Assembly: GCA_030432875.1 (NCBI GenBank)
Contig: JAUILP010000035.1
Span: forward strand, 1 to 37,008
Length of the DNA stretch: 37,008 nucleotides
From: Oligoflexia bacterium
GTDB taxonomy: Bacteria; Bdellovibrionota_B; Oligoflexia; Oligoflexales; JAGOVF01
Direction: 5' to 3'
The stretch's first letter is position 1, and every line of letters starts with the position of its first letter. Of the stretch, positions 1-7,929 are shown piece after piece. Made by a program: the position numbers and the translations under genes. Below the pieces are notes generated by a model. The model was not told the DNA's origin, did no database searches, and worked only from the letters and a program-made list of their open reading frames with translations.

Positions 1-100
1 CACACCCCATATACCGTAGGCCGCTCATGCCATTGCGACCTTATTATCCATCGCTGAAGCGGGTTTGCAAGCTTGCGAGCAAATCCCGCGCAGGCGATGA
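1..100. other. Unassigned segment abutting the broken kinase
   Basis: This stretch contains an imperfect hairpin (GCGGGTTTGC at 59-68 facing GCAAATCCCGC about ten bases later). Short open frames cross it on both strands, but no start or recognisable domain is visible. It may be the edge of a mobile element or of a rearrangement that removed the kinase N-terminus. The window begins here, so this cannot be settled. Confidence 0.3.
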
Positions 101-415
101 GTAATTTACAATAGCCTGGATGCGATAGAAGAATTGCCGACCAAGTGGGTCAAAATTTTGGCTTTTGAAAGAGATAAAGAAATCGTGGTTCACATAAGTG
201 ACTCGGGTAATGGTATAAATAGGAGTATAGTTGATCGGCTTTTCGATCCCTTTTTCACTACGAAGCCTGCAGGGCGTGGAACCGGCCTGGGACTTTCCAT
301 CGTAAAGGGTATCTTAGATGATCACAAAGCCACTATTGAACTCAGGAGAGATGAACCCTTTACTTGTTTTGAAATCCGATTTTCTGAACATGCGGCTGTG
401 AAAAATGTGGTTTAG
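101..415 (+). pseudogene. C-terminal fragment of a sensor histidine kinase (HATPase domain only)
   Basis: The frame is open from base 101, just after an in-frame TGA at 98-100, and runs to TAG at 413-415. It reads through the ATP-binding half of a histidine kinase: an N-box-like NSLDAIEEL, the G1 box DSGNGI, the F box FDPFFTTKP and the G2 box GRGTGLGLSIVKG. The dimerisation/phosphoacceptor domain, any sensor region and a credible start are missing. A TTG at 134 would give only 93 residues and lose the N box. Upstream DNA shows no matching kinase sequence in any frame. The likeliest reading is a kinase cut off by an insertion or rearrangement near base 100. A frameshift or a gene starting outside the window is less likely, because the stop lies directly before the N box. 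Confidence 0.7.
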
Positions 416-484
416 AAAATATCTTTATTGGGAAAAACCCAATTAAAGGAAAAAAGATTACCTTGATCACAATAGTGAAATTGT

Positions 485-532
485 TGTCGGATAAGAAGAG
501 ACGATCATATGACCCTCTCTTCTTATCCGACA
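485..532. terminator. Perfect 17-bp inverted repeat between convergent genes
   Basis: TGTCGGATAAGAAGAGA at 485-501 is perfectly complementary to 516-532, with a 14-base loop. It lies between the rightward kinase fragment and the leftward membrane-protein gene, where a bidirectional terminator is expected. Neither side has a long T-tract, so it may instead act as an mRNA 3'-end stabiliser. Confidence 0.55.
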
Positions 533-547
533 CAGAGGTTGGCATTC

Positions 548-1063
548 TTAAATTTTAGCACCAATGTCTTTTACACTTCGTTTCTGAAACCACATCTCAT
601 GAATTGGAATGATAAAAAATAGCAGATAGCAGACCGCCAAAAACGCACGACTGACCATTAATAGCCAGGCAAAGTTGGGGCTCAGAAAAATAATCATCCA
701 AGGAGCAGCAATAAACACTGCAGAAGACACAAAGGACATTATTACCACATATCTTTTCAAAGCAGTGCTGACACGCACCATCATGAAAATATGCCCCTGT
801 GTTAACAGCAAAATCGGCATGGTGAACAGGTGGAAATGTGTAGTTTCAAGAAGTTCGCCCAATGTTTTGCCATAAACCCCCAATATTTCATTACCAAGAT
901 AATAAAGTTTTATACTTTCAAGAGTAAAACCAGCACGCTGAAACCCCAATACTGCCATTACTAGGTAATTGGCTAAGCATAAACCTAAAAATGCTGTATA
1001 GATTATTTTAGTATCAGTCTTGAATTGGCGTAGCACTGCTTTTTTCATGTTAAATTCTTGCAT
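548..1063 (-). CDS. Conserved four-helix membrane protein, last gene of the porin/ApbE operon
   Basis: This is a protein of about 171 residues with four predicted transmembrane helices, around residues 16-37, 75-93, 103-127 and 131-153. The second carries a His-rich face (TTHFHLF, then TQGHIF), which could bind haem or a quinone; that is inference. I recall similar uncharacterised membrane proteins beside flavin-transfer genes but cannot name a family with certainty. Translation probably begins at ATG 1063, overlapping the end of the ApbE fusion gene by 14 bases. ATG 1048, just after the upstream stop, is almost as good, because neither has a strong ribosome-binding site. The overlap indicates translational coupling. 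A plausible role is carrying electrons or quinol across the inner membrane to the flavinylated partner. Confidence 0.7.
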   Translation of the reverse strand: MQEFNMKKAVLRQFKTDTKIIYTAFLGLCLANYLVMAVLGFQRAGFTLESIKLYYLGNEILGVYGKTLGELLETTHFHLFTMPILLLTQGHIFMMVRVSTALKRYVVIMSFVSSAVFIAAPWMIIFLSPNFAWLLMVSRAFLAVCYLLFFIIPIHEMWFQKRSVKDIGAKI

Positions 1064-2777
1064 GGTTAATTTCCGTCCGCTTCTTGTCAACCGTAGACTT
1101 TTTATCGATGGCATCGACCGCTTTCCAATTATGAGAGGCAAATTGAGTATTTTCTGCTCCAATCATCATAACAGCAAGGGGGTTTTTACTGCCAAAATTT
1201 ACCGCAGCATACCAGGGCATAGCAAACACCCCGGTTGAAAAAGCATCAGCTTCAACGGCATTATCGTGAATCACAGCAACCATTTTCTTGTCATTTAAAG
1301 CCTTGCCATCTCGTGGAGAAATAATATGCGAATACAATTTGCCGCTAATATTCCGGCCTCTTTGATCATCGGCACTTACTGAAAGCGACTGATTCTTTAA
1401 AAAAATCTTTGCAACATGCTCATCAGAATAAAAATGATAATGGCTGGACGCGAGATTTTTTCGTGGGTCATTGATGAAGACTAACCAACCTTGGTTTAAG
1501 CCAGGCTGATTGCCAGCGGCGGAAATTTGTCCGCCAAAGTTCATTAGAAAATTCTGAATTCCAACTTTTTGTAGAATATCCCGCGCCTGATCAAGAGCAA
1601 AACCTTTTGCAATACCGCCAAAGTCAATTTTCAGACCAGCGTCAAGTTTTTTAACAAATGGTTTTACCCCGATTATGACATCCGACATTGTTGATTGGCT
1701 GCGCAAATGCGTTAGGCGCTTCTCCGTTGGTACCTGCCCTTTTTTTTCTCCAAGGCGCCAGTCCTGTGACAAAGGGGCCGTGGCAATGTCAAAACTACCC
1801 TCTGTTTGCCTCCAAATATTTTTCGAAAGGGAAATCAAATTCCACAGGTCTTCTCCACCATCGAACTGAATGTTTGCCGGCCAAGAGTTAAAGCGAGAAG
1901 CAGGACTACCCTGTTGCCAAGTAGAAATATTATTTTCAATTTCTTCTATACGTGCTATCACATCTTCAATGGCCGCTGTAATTATTTCCTTTGGTGAGCT
2001 GGCTGAATCATGAGCAACTTGAATTTCAAATAGTGTATCCATGAGAACTGTGGAACGCCTGACCAACTCTATTTCACCTCTTTGGCGCACTTTACCTATA
2101 GCGGCTTTTTTTCCTTGTCCTGATGCAGGGGGCGGCATCGGTACCGCGGTCTTTGCGGGAGGGTTAAGGGTGGGGATCAATGTCGAAACAATCTTGAGTA
2201 TTTTGACATGATGTCGAACGCCATCAACTAGGGTGCGGCAGGAGAGGGTAGCACCTCCTATATTTGCAATATCCTGGTTCAAGCGTAACGCATCTGTTGG
2301 TCCCTTCCCATAAAACTGCTTGCGAAATGGCAGATTTCTAATCTCGCCTCCGTGAGATTCGCGGTAGGCCATCACTTCAATTTGTTTGATTTTGAAATCT
2401 TTGCCGACTACCAGCGCGTAGGTATATGGTAAGGTCTTGCCAATAGCATTATCAATTACAAGATATTGTGCAGGCTGTAAATCTTTGTAGCCGACATACA
2501 TTTCATAGAGGCGATCTGACCAAGCGGGGGCCTCTTTTTTAATCTCAGCCAAAATAGCCTCACTCAATATCAAACGCTGGTGAATGACGCTATCGGCATC
2601 CGCGAGAAACAGTTTTATTGCTTGCTCCCGGCTGTAATATTCTTCGCCGAAGCTCTGAACACTGGGAATATTTGCCAGTATTGCAAAAAAAATTCCTAAT
2701 AGCATGTTTCGCAAAATATATACCAGCAAGAAGTTGTGGTAAAAACTATGCATTTTGGTTTGTAGTATTGTTATCAT
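1050..2777 (-). CDS. FMN-binding domain fused to ApbE flavin transferase
   Basis: This is a 575-residue exported protein. An N-terminal hydrophobic segment (about residues 12-40) serves as signal or anchor. Residues about 45-200 form an FMN-binding domain of the NqrC/RnfG/PceR type with the flavinylation-like motif GGATLS (Thr177 the candidate acceptor). A Pro/Ala-rich linker (about 203-225) follows. Residues about 235-565 are an ApbE domain, with the FGGIAKGFALD segment, a Gly-rich NFGGQISAAG segment and SHIISPRDG plus a downstream EADAFST metal/flavin site. ApbE enzymes transfer FMN from FAD onto Ser/Thr of exported proteins, so this fusion probably modifies itself or its sister copies. The usual S/T before GAT is Gly here, a small deviation. 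The start is ATG 2777, behind GAGGGGGAAAC. The gene sits between a porin and a membrane protein in one operon. Confidence 0.85.
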   Translation of the reverse strand: MITILQTKMHSFYHNFLLVYILRNMLLGIFFAILANIPSVQSFGEEYYSREQAIKLFLADADSVIHQRLILSEAILAEIKKEAPAWSDRLYEMYVGYKDLQPAQYLVIDNAIGKTLPYTYALVVGKDFKIKQIEVMAYRESHGGEIRNLPFRKQFYGKGPTDALRLNQDIANIGGATLSCRTLVDGVRHHVKILKIVSTLIPTLNPPAKTAVPMPPPASGQGKKAAIGKVRQRGEIELVRRSTVLMDTLFEIQVAHDSASSPKEIITAAIEDVIARIEEIENNISTWQQGSPASRFNSWPANIQFDGGEDLWNLISLSKNIWRQTEGSFDIATAPLSQDWRLGEKKGQVPTEKRLTHLRSQSTMSDVIIGVKPFVKKLDAGLKIDFGGIAKGFALDQARDILQKVGIQNFLMNFGGQISAAGNQPGLNQGWLVFINDPRKNLASSHYHFYSDEHVAKIFLKNQSLSVSADDQRGRNISGKLYSHIISPRDGKALNDKKMVAVIHDNAVEADAFSTGVFAMPWYAAVNFGSKNPLAVMMIGAENTQFASHNWKAVDAIDKKSTVDKKRTEINHARI

Positions 2778-2853
2778 GTTTCCCCCTCTACCGCGATAAA
2801 TGTACTGGTCTCCTACGAATTAATTGTTGCCTAGGCTAAATACATTATGCTTT

Positions 2854-4191
2854 TTAAAACATCCAGCCCAAACCAAGATTAAACTTTTTGGCATGTTCGG
2901 CCGCAGCTTGGGTTTGTACTTGCTGTACATCCAATTTAGCTACCACGTTTGATATAGGGTAAAAACTGATGCCGTAAGTATTTTCGACGACATCTCCAGC
3001 CTTGTTGCTGGTAATGCCTTCGCTCATTTTTGCCTGTGTATTGACATGATCTTGGCGAGCAAAAATCACCAGATCACTATCTTGCAAACGTCCTTGCTTT
3101 AGCATATCTGGCAATACATGCAGAGCAATTTCCACGCTTTGACCGGACATTATTTCTGCGATATTCTCCACTTTGCAGCCACTGGCGGGTGTCGTTACTT
3201 CACCCCAGCTTTCTGTTTTACTGGCACAAGTCGAAGCTTTGAAATTATTGAGTTTTTGTACATCCTTGATAATTTGGCGGCCCCAGGTATATTGCAAATC
3301 AAGAATATTCCATGTGTATTGTAGGTTGGCCGCAACAGAGGTCAATTTCACTGAAGCATCCAGTTTTTCTGCATAACCGTTACTGACCCCACCGTGTGCG
3401 TAGGATGCACCAATTTTCAATTTTTCGAGAGGAAAGACTTCCATGCTCGCGAGTGCCATCCAGCTGTTTGTACTAGCCTCGCCAAGCTGTCTGCCATCTC
3501 GTATACCTTTGGTTGAACTGAAGCGGGAACCATCTAAGCCAGCGACATATGCCATTTCTGCTTTTATTAGTGAGCTTTGATATGCGAGGTTAAGGCCGTC
3601 AAGACTCCACGTAGTGGGTATCAACACTTGATTGAAGTAGGAACGTTCTACTCCATTAAATGTTGTCGGTTCGTGGGTCCGATTGATAAGACCGAAGGGG
3701 GCTAGAAAACGACCGGCCTGAAAATTCAGTCCATCCAAAAGCTCAAAATCCAAATAGAGTTGTTCAAATAAGATATAACCGGTTGATTTGGCATCTTCGC
3801 GTTTTACAAAGGCGTGTTCAATTTCCAATTCGGAATGCAGTTGAATATGGTCTGAGAATTTATTGGCGATATAAAGTACGAATCTATGAAAGTCGAGTTT
3901 ATCTCCCGCGGTTTTTGAGTCATTCTGGTTGTAATGAATTTCGCCATATCCACCAAGAGTAAAGCGGTCATACCACTTTTCTCTACCGTTTATCGGACCA
4001 ACGCTGGTCTTGAGGGCTTTGATTTCATCGAAAAGTATCTGATTCTCCTGTTTCATCTTTTCGATATCTTTTTTGATTTCTTGCATGGGGTCAATGGTTT
4101 GTGCCACAGCAGAATTATTACAGAAGTGCGCAATAATTAAAGGAGCTATGAAGAAATTCATCAATTTATGGATTTTTACGTTACATTTCAT
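2854..4191 (-). CDS. Outer-membrane porin (phosphate-selective porin O/P-like)
   Basis: This is a 445-residue protein with a signal peptide ending near residue 31 (NSAVAQ) and a short coiled coil (about 35-65, EIKKDIEKMKQENQILFDEI). A beta-barrel follows, beginning with LGGYGEIHYNQ. The repeated aromatic strand ends, the FQAGRFLAPFGLIN strand/loop and the final aromatic residue (GLGWMF) are typical of OprP/OprO-like porins. Two cysteines in a large loop (about 330-350) may form a disulfide. The start at 4191 has a strong AAGGAAGG site. It is the first gene of the operon with the FMN/ApbE fusion and the membrane protein, so it probably admits the ligand or electron acceptor used by that redox unit. 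Whether the substrate is an anion, an iron chelate or something else cannot be read from the sequence. Confidence 0.8.
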   Translation of the reverse strand: MKCNVKIHKLMNFFIAPLIIAHFCNNSAVAQTIDPMQEIKKDIEKMKQENQILFDEIKALKTSVGPINGREKWYDRFTLGGYGEIHYNQNDSKTAGDKLDFHRFVLYIANKFSDHIQLHSELEIEHAFVKREDAKSTGYILFEQLYLDFELLDGLNFQAGRFLAPFGLINRTHEPTTFNGVERSYFNQVLIPTTWSLDGLNLAYQSSLIKAEMAYVAGLDGSRFSSTKGIRDGRQLGEASTNSWMALASMEVFPLEKLKIGASYAHGGVSNGYAEKLDASVKLTSVAANLQYTWNILDLQYTWGRQIIKDVQKLNNFKASTCASKTESWGEVTTPASGCKVENIAEIMSGQSVEIALHVLPDMLKQGRLQDSDLVIFARQDHVNTQAKMSEGITSNKAGDVVENTYGISFYPISNVVAKLDVQQVQTQAAAEHAKKFNLGLGWMF

Positions 4192-4256
4192 TTTACACCT
4201 TCCTTAACTAAAAATATTAAATTTCGAACCAGTAAATCTAACGACTCCAGAATATA

Positions 4257-4285
4257 TAAATATTGATAATAAAAATCAATATCAA
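4257..4285 (-). promoter_or_regulatory. Promoter of the porin/ApbE operon with a Fur-like operator
   Basis: Reading leftward, a -35-like TTGATA (4285-4280) and a -10-like TATTTA (4262-4257) are separated by 17 bases. A dyad ATATTGAT/ATCAATAT (4260-4267 and 4275-4282) fills the spacer. Its core matches the Fur 7-1-7 consensus TGATAATnATTATCA at 13 of 15 positions. Operator placement between the boxes fits repression. A second possible -35 (TTGACA, 4373-4368) has only a poor -10. Confidence 0.45.
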
Positions 4286-4631
4286 AAATGAGTAACGGAA
4301 AAACACAATACGCCAGCTCCCCGACTTCAGAACGCCAGAGGCCCGATATGCGCATCAAAACAAAGTCTGTCAAGTGACATAACGAGGAAGTTCCTTAAAA
4401 ATTTTATTATTAATTTTAGATAGATGTATAGAAATTTCGGGAAGGTTGCTGATGCTACCCCTGCTTTTGTTTACGCCAAGCAGCGCTGTGATTTTCTTAA
4501 AAAAATATTAGAGGGAATTTTTCCCTTTTATTCTGGTCGAGAAAAATATTTCAAACACGGCACCCAGTATACATTCATAACGTATCAAATAAATTAGAAA
4601 ACTTGAAAGTTATCAGCAGTGGGACTTCAGC
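4286..4631. other. AT-rich intergenic stretch
   Basis: This lies between the porin operon promoter and the pirin stop codon. It holds a 57-codon open frame (4424-4597, +) without a ribosome-binding site or recognisable family. I see no RNA gene or repeat here. Confidence 0.4.
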
Positions 4632-5507
4632 TTAAAGTTTTCCCATTTTTCCGCTACGAAAATCACTCATTGCCTCAAGGATTTCCTGCCTCGTATTCAT
4701 AACAAACGGCCCCATAGCCACAATTGGCTCATCAATAGGCTCCCCGTTTAGGATGAGGGCTTTAAAGTTTTTTGACGCTTTAAACGCAATATCTTTACCT
4801 TCTCGGCTAAATATCAGCACACTTTTATCGTGAAATCGTCTTTGCTCTAATTCCAGTTCACCGCTCATAACAAGTATAATGGTGTTTGTTTCCTCCGCCA
4901 ACTGGAGCGCGATATCCGCACCACCTTGACTGGTGATATCGTAGATATTGATGGGCGTAAATGTCAACGCAGGCCCTTTTTGCTCCTCAAATTCACCCGC
5001 AATCACTCTTAACTCAGTGTCTTCGCCCAAGGAGACTCTGGGAAAACTCTTATCCGCGAGTGCTTGGTACCTTGGCGCAGTCATTTTGTCTTTTTTGGGA
5101 AGATTTACCCAGAGCTGCACCATTTCAAAAATGCCGCCGGTACGGGAAAAATCATCCGCATGGAACTCTTCATGAACAACACCACTTCCAGCCGTCATCC
5201 ACTGCACATCACCGGACATAATGGTTCCGCCGCCGCCCGACGAATCACGGTGTTCCACCGCACCTTGATAAGCAAACGTTACCGTTTCAAAACCACGATG
5301 AGGATGCTCGCCAACGCCTCTCTTTTTGGTGGTCTCAGAAAACTCCATAGGAGACGCATAGTCCATCAAAACAAACGGACTGATATGCTTATGAAGATCT
5401 TCCTCTGGCCTCAGAAGCCCATGAACATGAAAACCGTCCCCAACCCAATGCTTTTGCGGAACAGAATAAGAATATATTACTTGTTTTTTATTTATTAAAT
5501 TTACCAT
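4632..5507 (-). CDS. Pirin-family protein (quercetin 2,3-dioxygenase-like)
   Basis: This is a 291-residue bicupin. The N-terminal cupin has the pirin metal site: HPHRGFETV (His68, His70) and GSGVVHEE (His112, Glu114), which together bind one Fe or similar metal. The C-terminal cupin (about 175-275) is more divergent, as usual. Bacterial pirins such as YhhW degrade flavonols like quercetin in vitro, and others are redox or stress regulators, so the physiological substrate is open. The start is ATG 5507 behind GAGGT. Its upstream region shares a 70-bp element with the hydroquinone-reductase/lysR intergenic region at 7930-7999, which strongly suggests common control by that LysR protein and a role in handling quinones or electrophilic aromatics. 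Confidence 0.9.
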   Translation of the reverse strand: MVNLINKKQVIYSYSVPQKHWVGDGFHVHGLLRPEEDLHKHISPFVLMDYASPMEFSETTKKRGVGEHPHRGFETVTFAYQGAVEHRDSSGGGGTIMSGDVQWMTAGSGVVHEEFHADDFSRTGGIFEMVQLWVNLPKKDKMTAPRYQALADKSFPRVSLGEDTELRVIAGEFEEQKGPALTFTPINIYDITSQGGADIALQLAEETNTIILVMSGELELEQRRFHDKSVLIFSREGKDIAFKASKNFKALILNGEPIDEPIVAMGPFVMNTRQEILEAMSDFRSGKMGKL

Positions 5508-5532
5508 TGCTACCTCACTTAATGATCTCTAT

Positions 5533-5602
5533 TATCGTACAAAAACCTTTATTGCAAAAGAGAACAAAATCACATCATACTGTTTCAATTTAGACAACAA
5601 TA
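5533..5602 (-). promoter_or_regulatory. 70-bp regulatory element before pirin, copy 1
   Basis: This aligns without gaps to 7930-7999, with about 53 of 70 bases identical. Conserved blocks are TATTGTTG at the far end, TGAAACAGTAT, and TCTTTTGCAATAA leading to CGATA next to the gene (read leftward). A -35-like TTGCAA (5556-5551) with GATAAT 15 bases on, or TAATAG 17 bases on, could be the promoter. The distal conserved blocks would be the activator site. It ends 26 bases from the pirin start. Confidence 0.65.
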
Positions 5603-5793
5603 AAGGAAAAACATTCTTAGGATGAACCTACTTTGCCCACATTTTTTGGTAATATTTATTAATACAATTGAAAATTAGTGTATTGAACTTAGAGTTAAAC
5701 ATAAATCACACTGCTGCATTAGAAAACCGTAATCTCAACTTTTTTTGGAAGATTTAAATTTCGTTTAAACCAAGTTTTCCTATCCCTTACTAG
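5603..5793. other. AT-rich intergenic stretch between pirin regulatory element and GC-rich segment
   Basis: I see no coding frame with a start signal, no repeat and no clear promoter here. Confidence 0.4.
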
Positions 5794-6030
5794 TTAAATT
5801 TCTCTCTTCTTCTTGTCAAACAACGGAAACAATTTTCCACCAACTGCACGCAGGTTCAAACTGATCTTACCAGACAAAAACGGATACTTCAGCGCATCTA
5901 CTTGACAGGAGATTATCCCTGGCGCAGCCACGCCAGGTTGGTATTGGGGAGTTCAGATCATTGCGACTGCGGTCACCAGCTTAGCACGGCATATTTCCCG
6001 TCTTCTGAGACGGCTCCTAGTACCCAGCCA
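5794..6030. other. GC-rich structured segment, candidate ncRNA or decayed element
   Basis: This is a GC-rich island in very AT-rich surroundings. It has three nested or adjacent pairings: CCTGGCG/CGCCAGG (5918-5937), a long helix GGTATTGGGGAG (5940-5951) with CTCCTAGTACC (6014-6024), and inside it CCGTCT/AGACGG (5998-6013). Read leftward, 5952-5794 is an open frame with coding-like composition ending in TAA and containing KYPFLSGKISLNLRAVGG. A second frame upstream (VLGAVSEDGKYAVLSW) is out of phase with it, as in a frameshifted remnant. I do not recognise the family. It could be a structured RNA, the remains of a mobile element, or both. Confidence 0.35.
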
Positions 6031-6251
6031 TATTATTAATATTACATAATAATAAATTTTGGTTATTCATCATGTGCTAGAGTTGAAATCTTCGTTTCCT
6101 TAGTCCTATTCTGCTGATTTCAGAGAAATCAAGCTAGCGATGAAAAACATTGTAAGCGGATTTGAACATTGATATTAACCCTTTGTTGGTGAAACCCTCC
6201 TAATTTTAGGATGGAAAAATTTTTTTTTAAACTTACAAAAGGATTTCAAAA
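6031..6251. other. AT-rich upstream region of the small lipoprotein gene
   Basis: This presumably holds the promoter of the lipoprotein gene at 6252. No pair of -35/-10 boxes stands out. It ends with AAAGGA before the ATG. Confidence 0.35.
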
Positions 6252-6740
6252 ATGAAGAACAATCGATATCAATTATTATCAACCCTATTATCGCTGTCCC
6301 TAATCTCCTCATGCGGAAAATTAAATACTTCAAAAAATTCAAGCGATCTATCGCCCTATAGCTTAAATTGCAATGCTACTCGGTATTATGACTACACCAA
6401 TGGCAATGACTCCAATAATGGTCTTTTATATTCGCCCGTCAAAAACAGAACTACAGCAGTTAATTTAGTAATGGCGATACCTGGTGACCTATCTATTCGC
6501 TGCGTGTCTCAAAAATTTGACGGGCAAGTCGTTTCAACATCAGTTGTTTCAACTGCGATTGAAAAAACTGATGTTATTCCACCCAAAAAAGCCACTCCAA
6601 TCAATATATGTTATGTTCACAGTTTTGATAGCCGCGGCTTTGATGTGTGTGACTCAGTCGCGTTGCAGGGAAAATATGAAACAGATCATCTGTTTTTTGA
6701 GAGATGTAGGAACTTAAAGGGTAATCCTGGCGCTTGTTAA
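6252..6740 (+). CDS. Small Cys-rich lipoprotein of unknown function
   Basis: This is a 162-residue protein with a lipoprotein signal: a hydrophobic stretch from residue 8 and lipobox LISSC, so Cys21 would be lipidated. The mature part has six further cysteines (40, 84, 120, 133, 152 and the last residue, 162), an even number that suggests three disulfides in a compact periplasmic or surface domain. The region after the lipobox is Asn/Ser-rich, like a flexible tether. AAAGGA about ten bases before ATG 6252 supports the start. I recognise no family. It stands alone between the structured segment on its left and the convergent hydroquinone-reductase gene on its right. Confidence 0.65.
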   Translation: MKNNRYQLLSTLLSLSLISSCGKLNTSKNSSDLSPYSLNCNATRYYDYTNGNDSNNGLLYSPVKNRTTAVNLVMAIPGDLSIRCVSQKFDGQVVSTSVVSTAIEKTDVIPPKKATPINICYVHSFDSRGFDVCDSVALQGKYETDHLFFERCRNLKGNPGAC

Positions 6741-6943
6741 AAGGATAGGAAATTTAAAACACTTTTTTTAGATGTATCAGGTATTTGCCTTAAGCCCTTG
6801 CTGAGTAATTTTTTAAATTAATGATTTCAGCCATACTTTTCATTTAAGATGGCCTGAGGTGCATATCTCCACATTGAACGGTGTTCCGCCAACCATAAAC
6901 GCCCCCCCAATCCTGTTGCCCCGAGGGGATAAGAAATGCTTCT

Positions 6944-7876
6944 CTAAAAAATCTCCCTTGGCCCCTTGGGAATAATACGGTAAGGATTGATTCCTTCATG
7001 GCTAAAGTAATAGTGCCTTTTAATATGCTCAAAGTTTGTCGCATTTTTAATCGCAGGAATTTCATAAAGCTCTTTTGTATAGCGGCTTAAATTTTTATAG
7101 TCTTTAATCCGGCGGATATTGCACTTAAAATGGGTGACATACACGATATCAAACCTAAGAAGCGTCGGAATAAGCCTTAAATCAGCTTCAGTTATTTGGT
7201 CACCGAATAAAAACCTATGTGTTCCTAAAACTTTATCAAGAGAGTCTAAAGTGGTGAACAAGCGCGCCACGGCATCATCATAGGCTTGTTGGGTCTTAGC
7301 AAACCCAGCCTTATAGACGCCGTTGTTAACGTCATGGTAAATAGTTTCATTCAGCGCATCAATTTTTGTTCTCAGGTGCTTGGGATAATAATCTTCTTTG
7401 TTTAGAGTCAGTTCATCAAAGCTAGCATTAAACATGCGAATAATTTCAGAGGATTCATTGTTTACAAGGGTACTTGTTTTTTTATCCCAGAGGACGGGCA
7501 CGGAAACGCTTGTGGTAACATTTGCATCAGCCTTCTGGTAAACCTCTCTTAAATAGCTGAAGTTAAATAAATGATCTATGGTTGCTCCGGGAAACGAGGC
7601 ATCAAAGCCCCAACCTTCCTCAAGCATATCAGGGTGAACGACGCTCACGGATATATGGTCGCTTAAGCCCTTCAAACCAAGATATATCAAAGTCCTTGTC
7701 GCCCAAGGACAGGCATAGCTCACATAAAGATGATATCTCCCCGACTCTGGTTTATAAAGGGGGTGCTCTTTGCCGATAAAATCCCGAAATGTTCTTTGCT
7801 CACGATCATAAGCACCTTTACTATCACTGTTTACAATAGAGCCTTTTTCCCATTTTCCATTTACTAAACGCCCCAT
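6944..7876 (-). CDS. yqjG: Glutathionyl-hydroquinone reductase (Xi-class GST, YqjG/PcpF-like)
   Basis: This 310-residue cytoplasmic enzyme reduces glutathionyl-hydroquinones to hydroquinones. The N-terminal thioredoxin fold has the catalytic motif YACPWATRT (Cys56), which is the Xi-class signature. The C-terminal all-helical domain begins near residue 165, and the protein ends with the family hallmark NPYRIIPKGP. Length matches the family (about 310-330). The start at 7876 is preceded by AAGGAGG at ideal spacing. The longer frame to 7945 runs into the regulatory region and lacks a ribosome site. It is divergent from the LysR gene and shares a regulatory element with pirin. Together these suggest an inducible defence against quinones or chlorinated aromatics. 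Confidence 0.9.
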   Translation of the reverse strand: MGRLVNGKWEKGSIVNSDSKGAYDREQRTFRDFIGKEHPLYKPESGRYHLYVSYACPWATRTLIYLGLKGLSDHISVSVVHPDMLEEGWGFDASFPGATIDHLFNFSYLREVYQKADANVTTSVSVPVLWDKKTSTLVNNESSEIIRMFNASFDELTLNKEDYYPKHLRTKIDALNETIYHDVNNGVYKAGFAKTQQAYDDAVARLFTTLDSLDKVLGTHRFLFGDQITEADLRLIPTLLRFDIVYVTHFKCNIRRIKDYKNLSRYTKELYEIPAIKNATNFEHIKRHYYFSHEGINPYRIIPKGPREIF

Positions 7877-7929
7877 AGCGACCTCCTTTTTGTATGATGA
7901 GTCCCCGGCACAAAAGCATGTCGTGCTAC

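Noticed and set aside
4188-4373. 61-codon leftward frame ending at the porin start
   Set aside because: It begins with TTG, has no ribosome site, and overlaps the promoter and Fur-like operator.
4424-4597. 57-codon rightward frame with plausible residue composition
   Set aside because: It has no Shine-Dalgarno-like sequence, no promoter and no recognisable family, and is within the length expected by chance in this gap.
5064-5498. 144-codon rightward frame opposite pirin
   Set aside because: It is a shadow of the pirin gene with no start signal and atypical composition.
5918-6024. Known riboswitch, 6S RNA, SRP RNA or group II intron domain V
   Set aside because: None of the conserved cores of these RNAs is present; only helices match in a general way.
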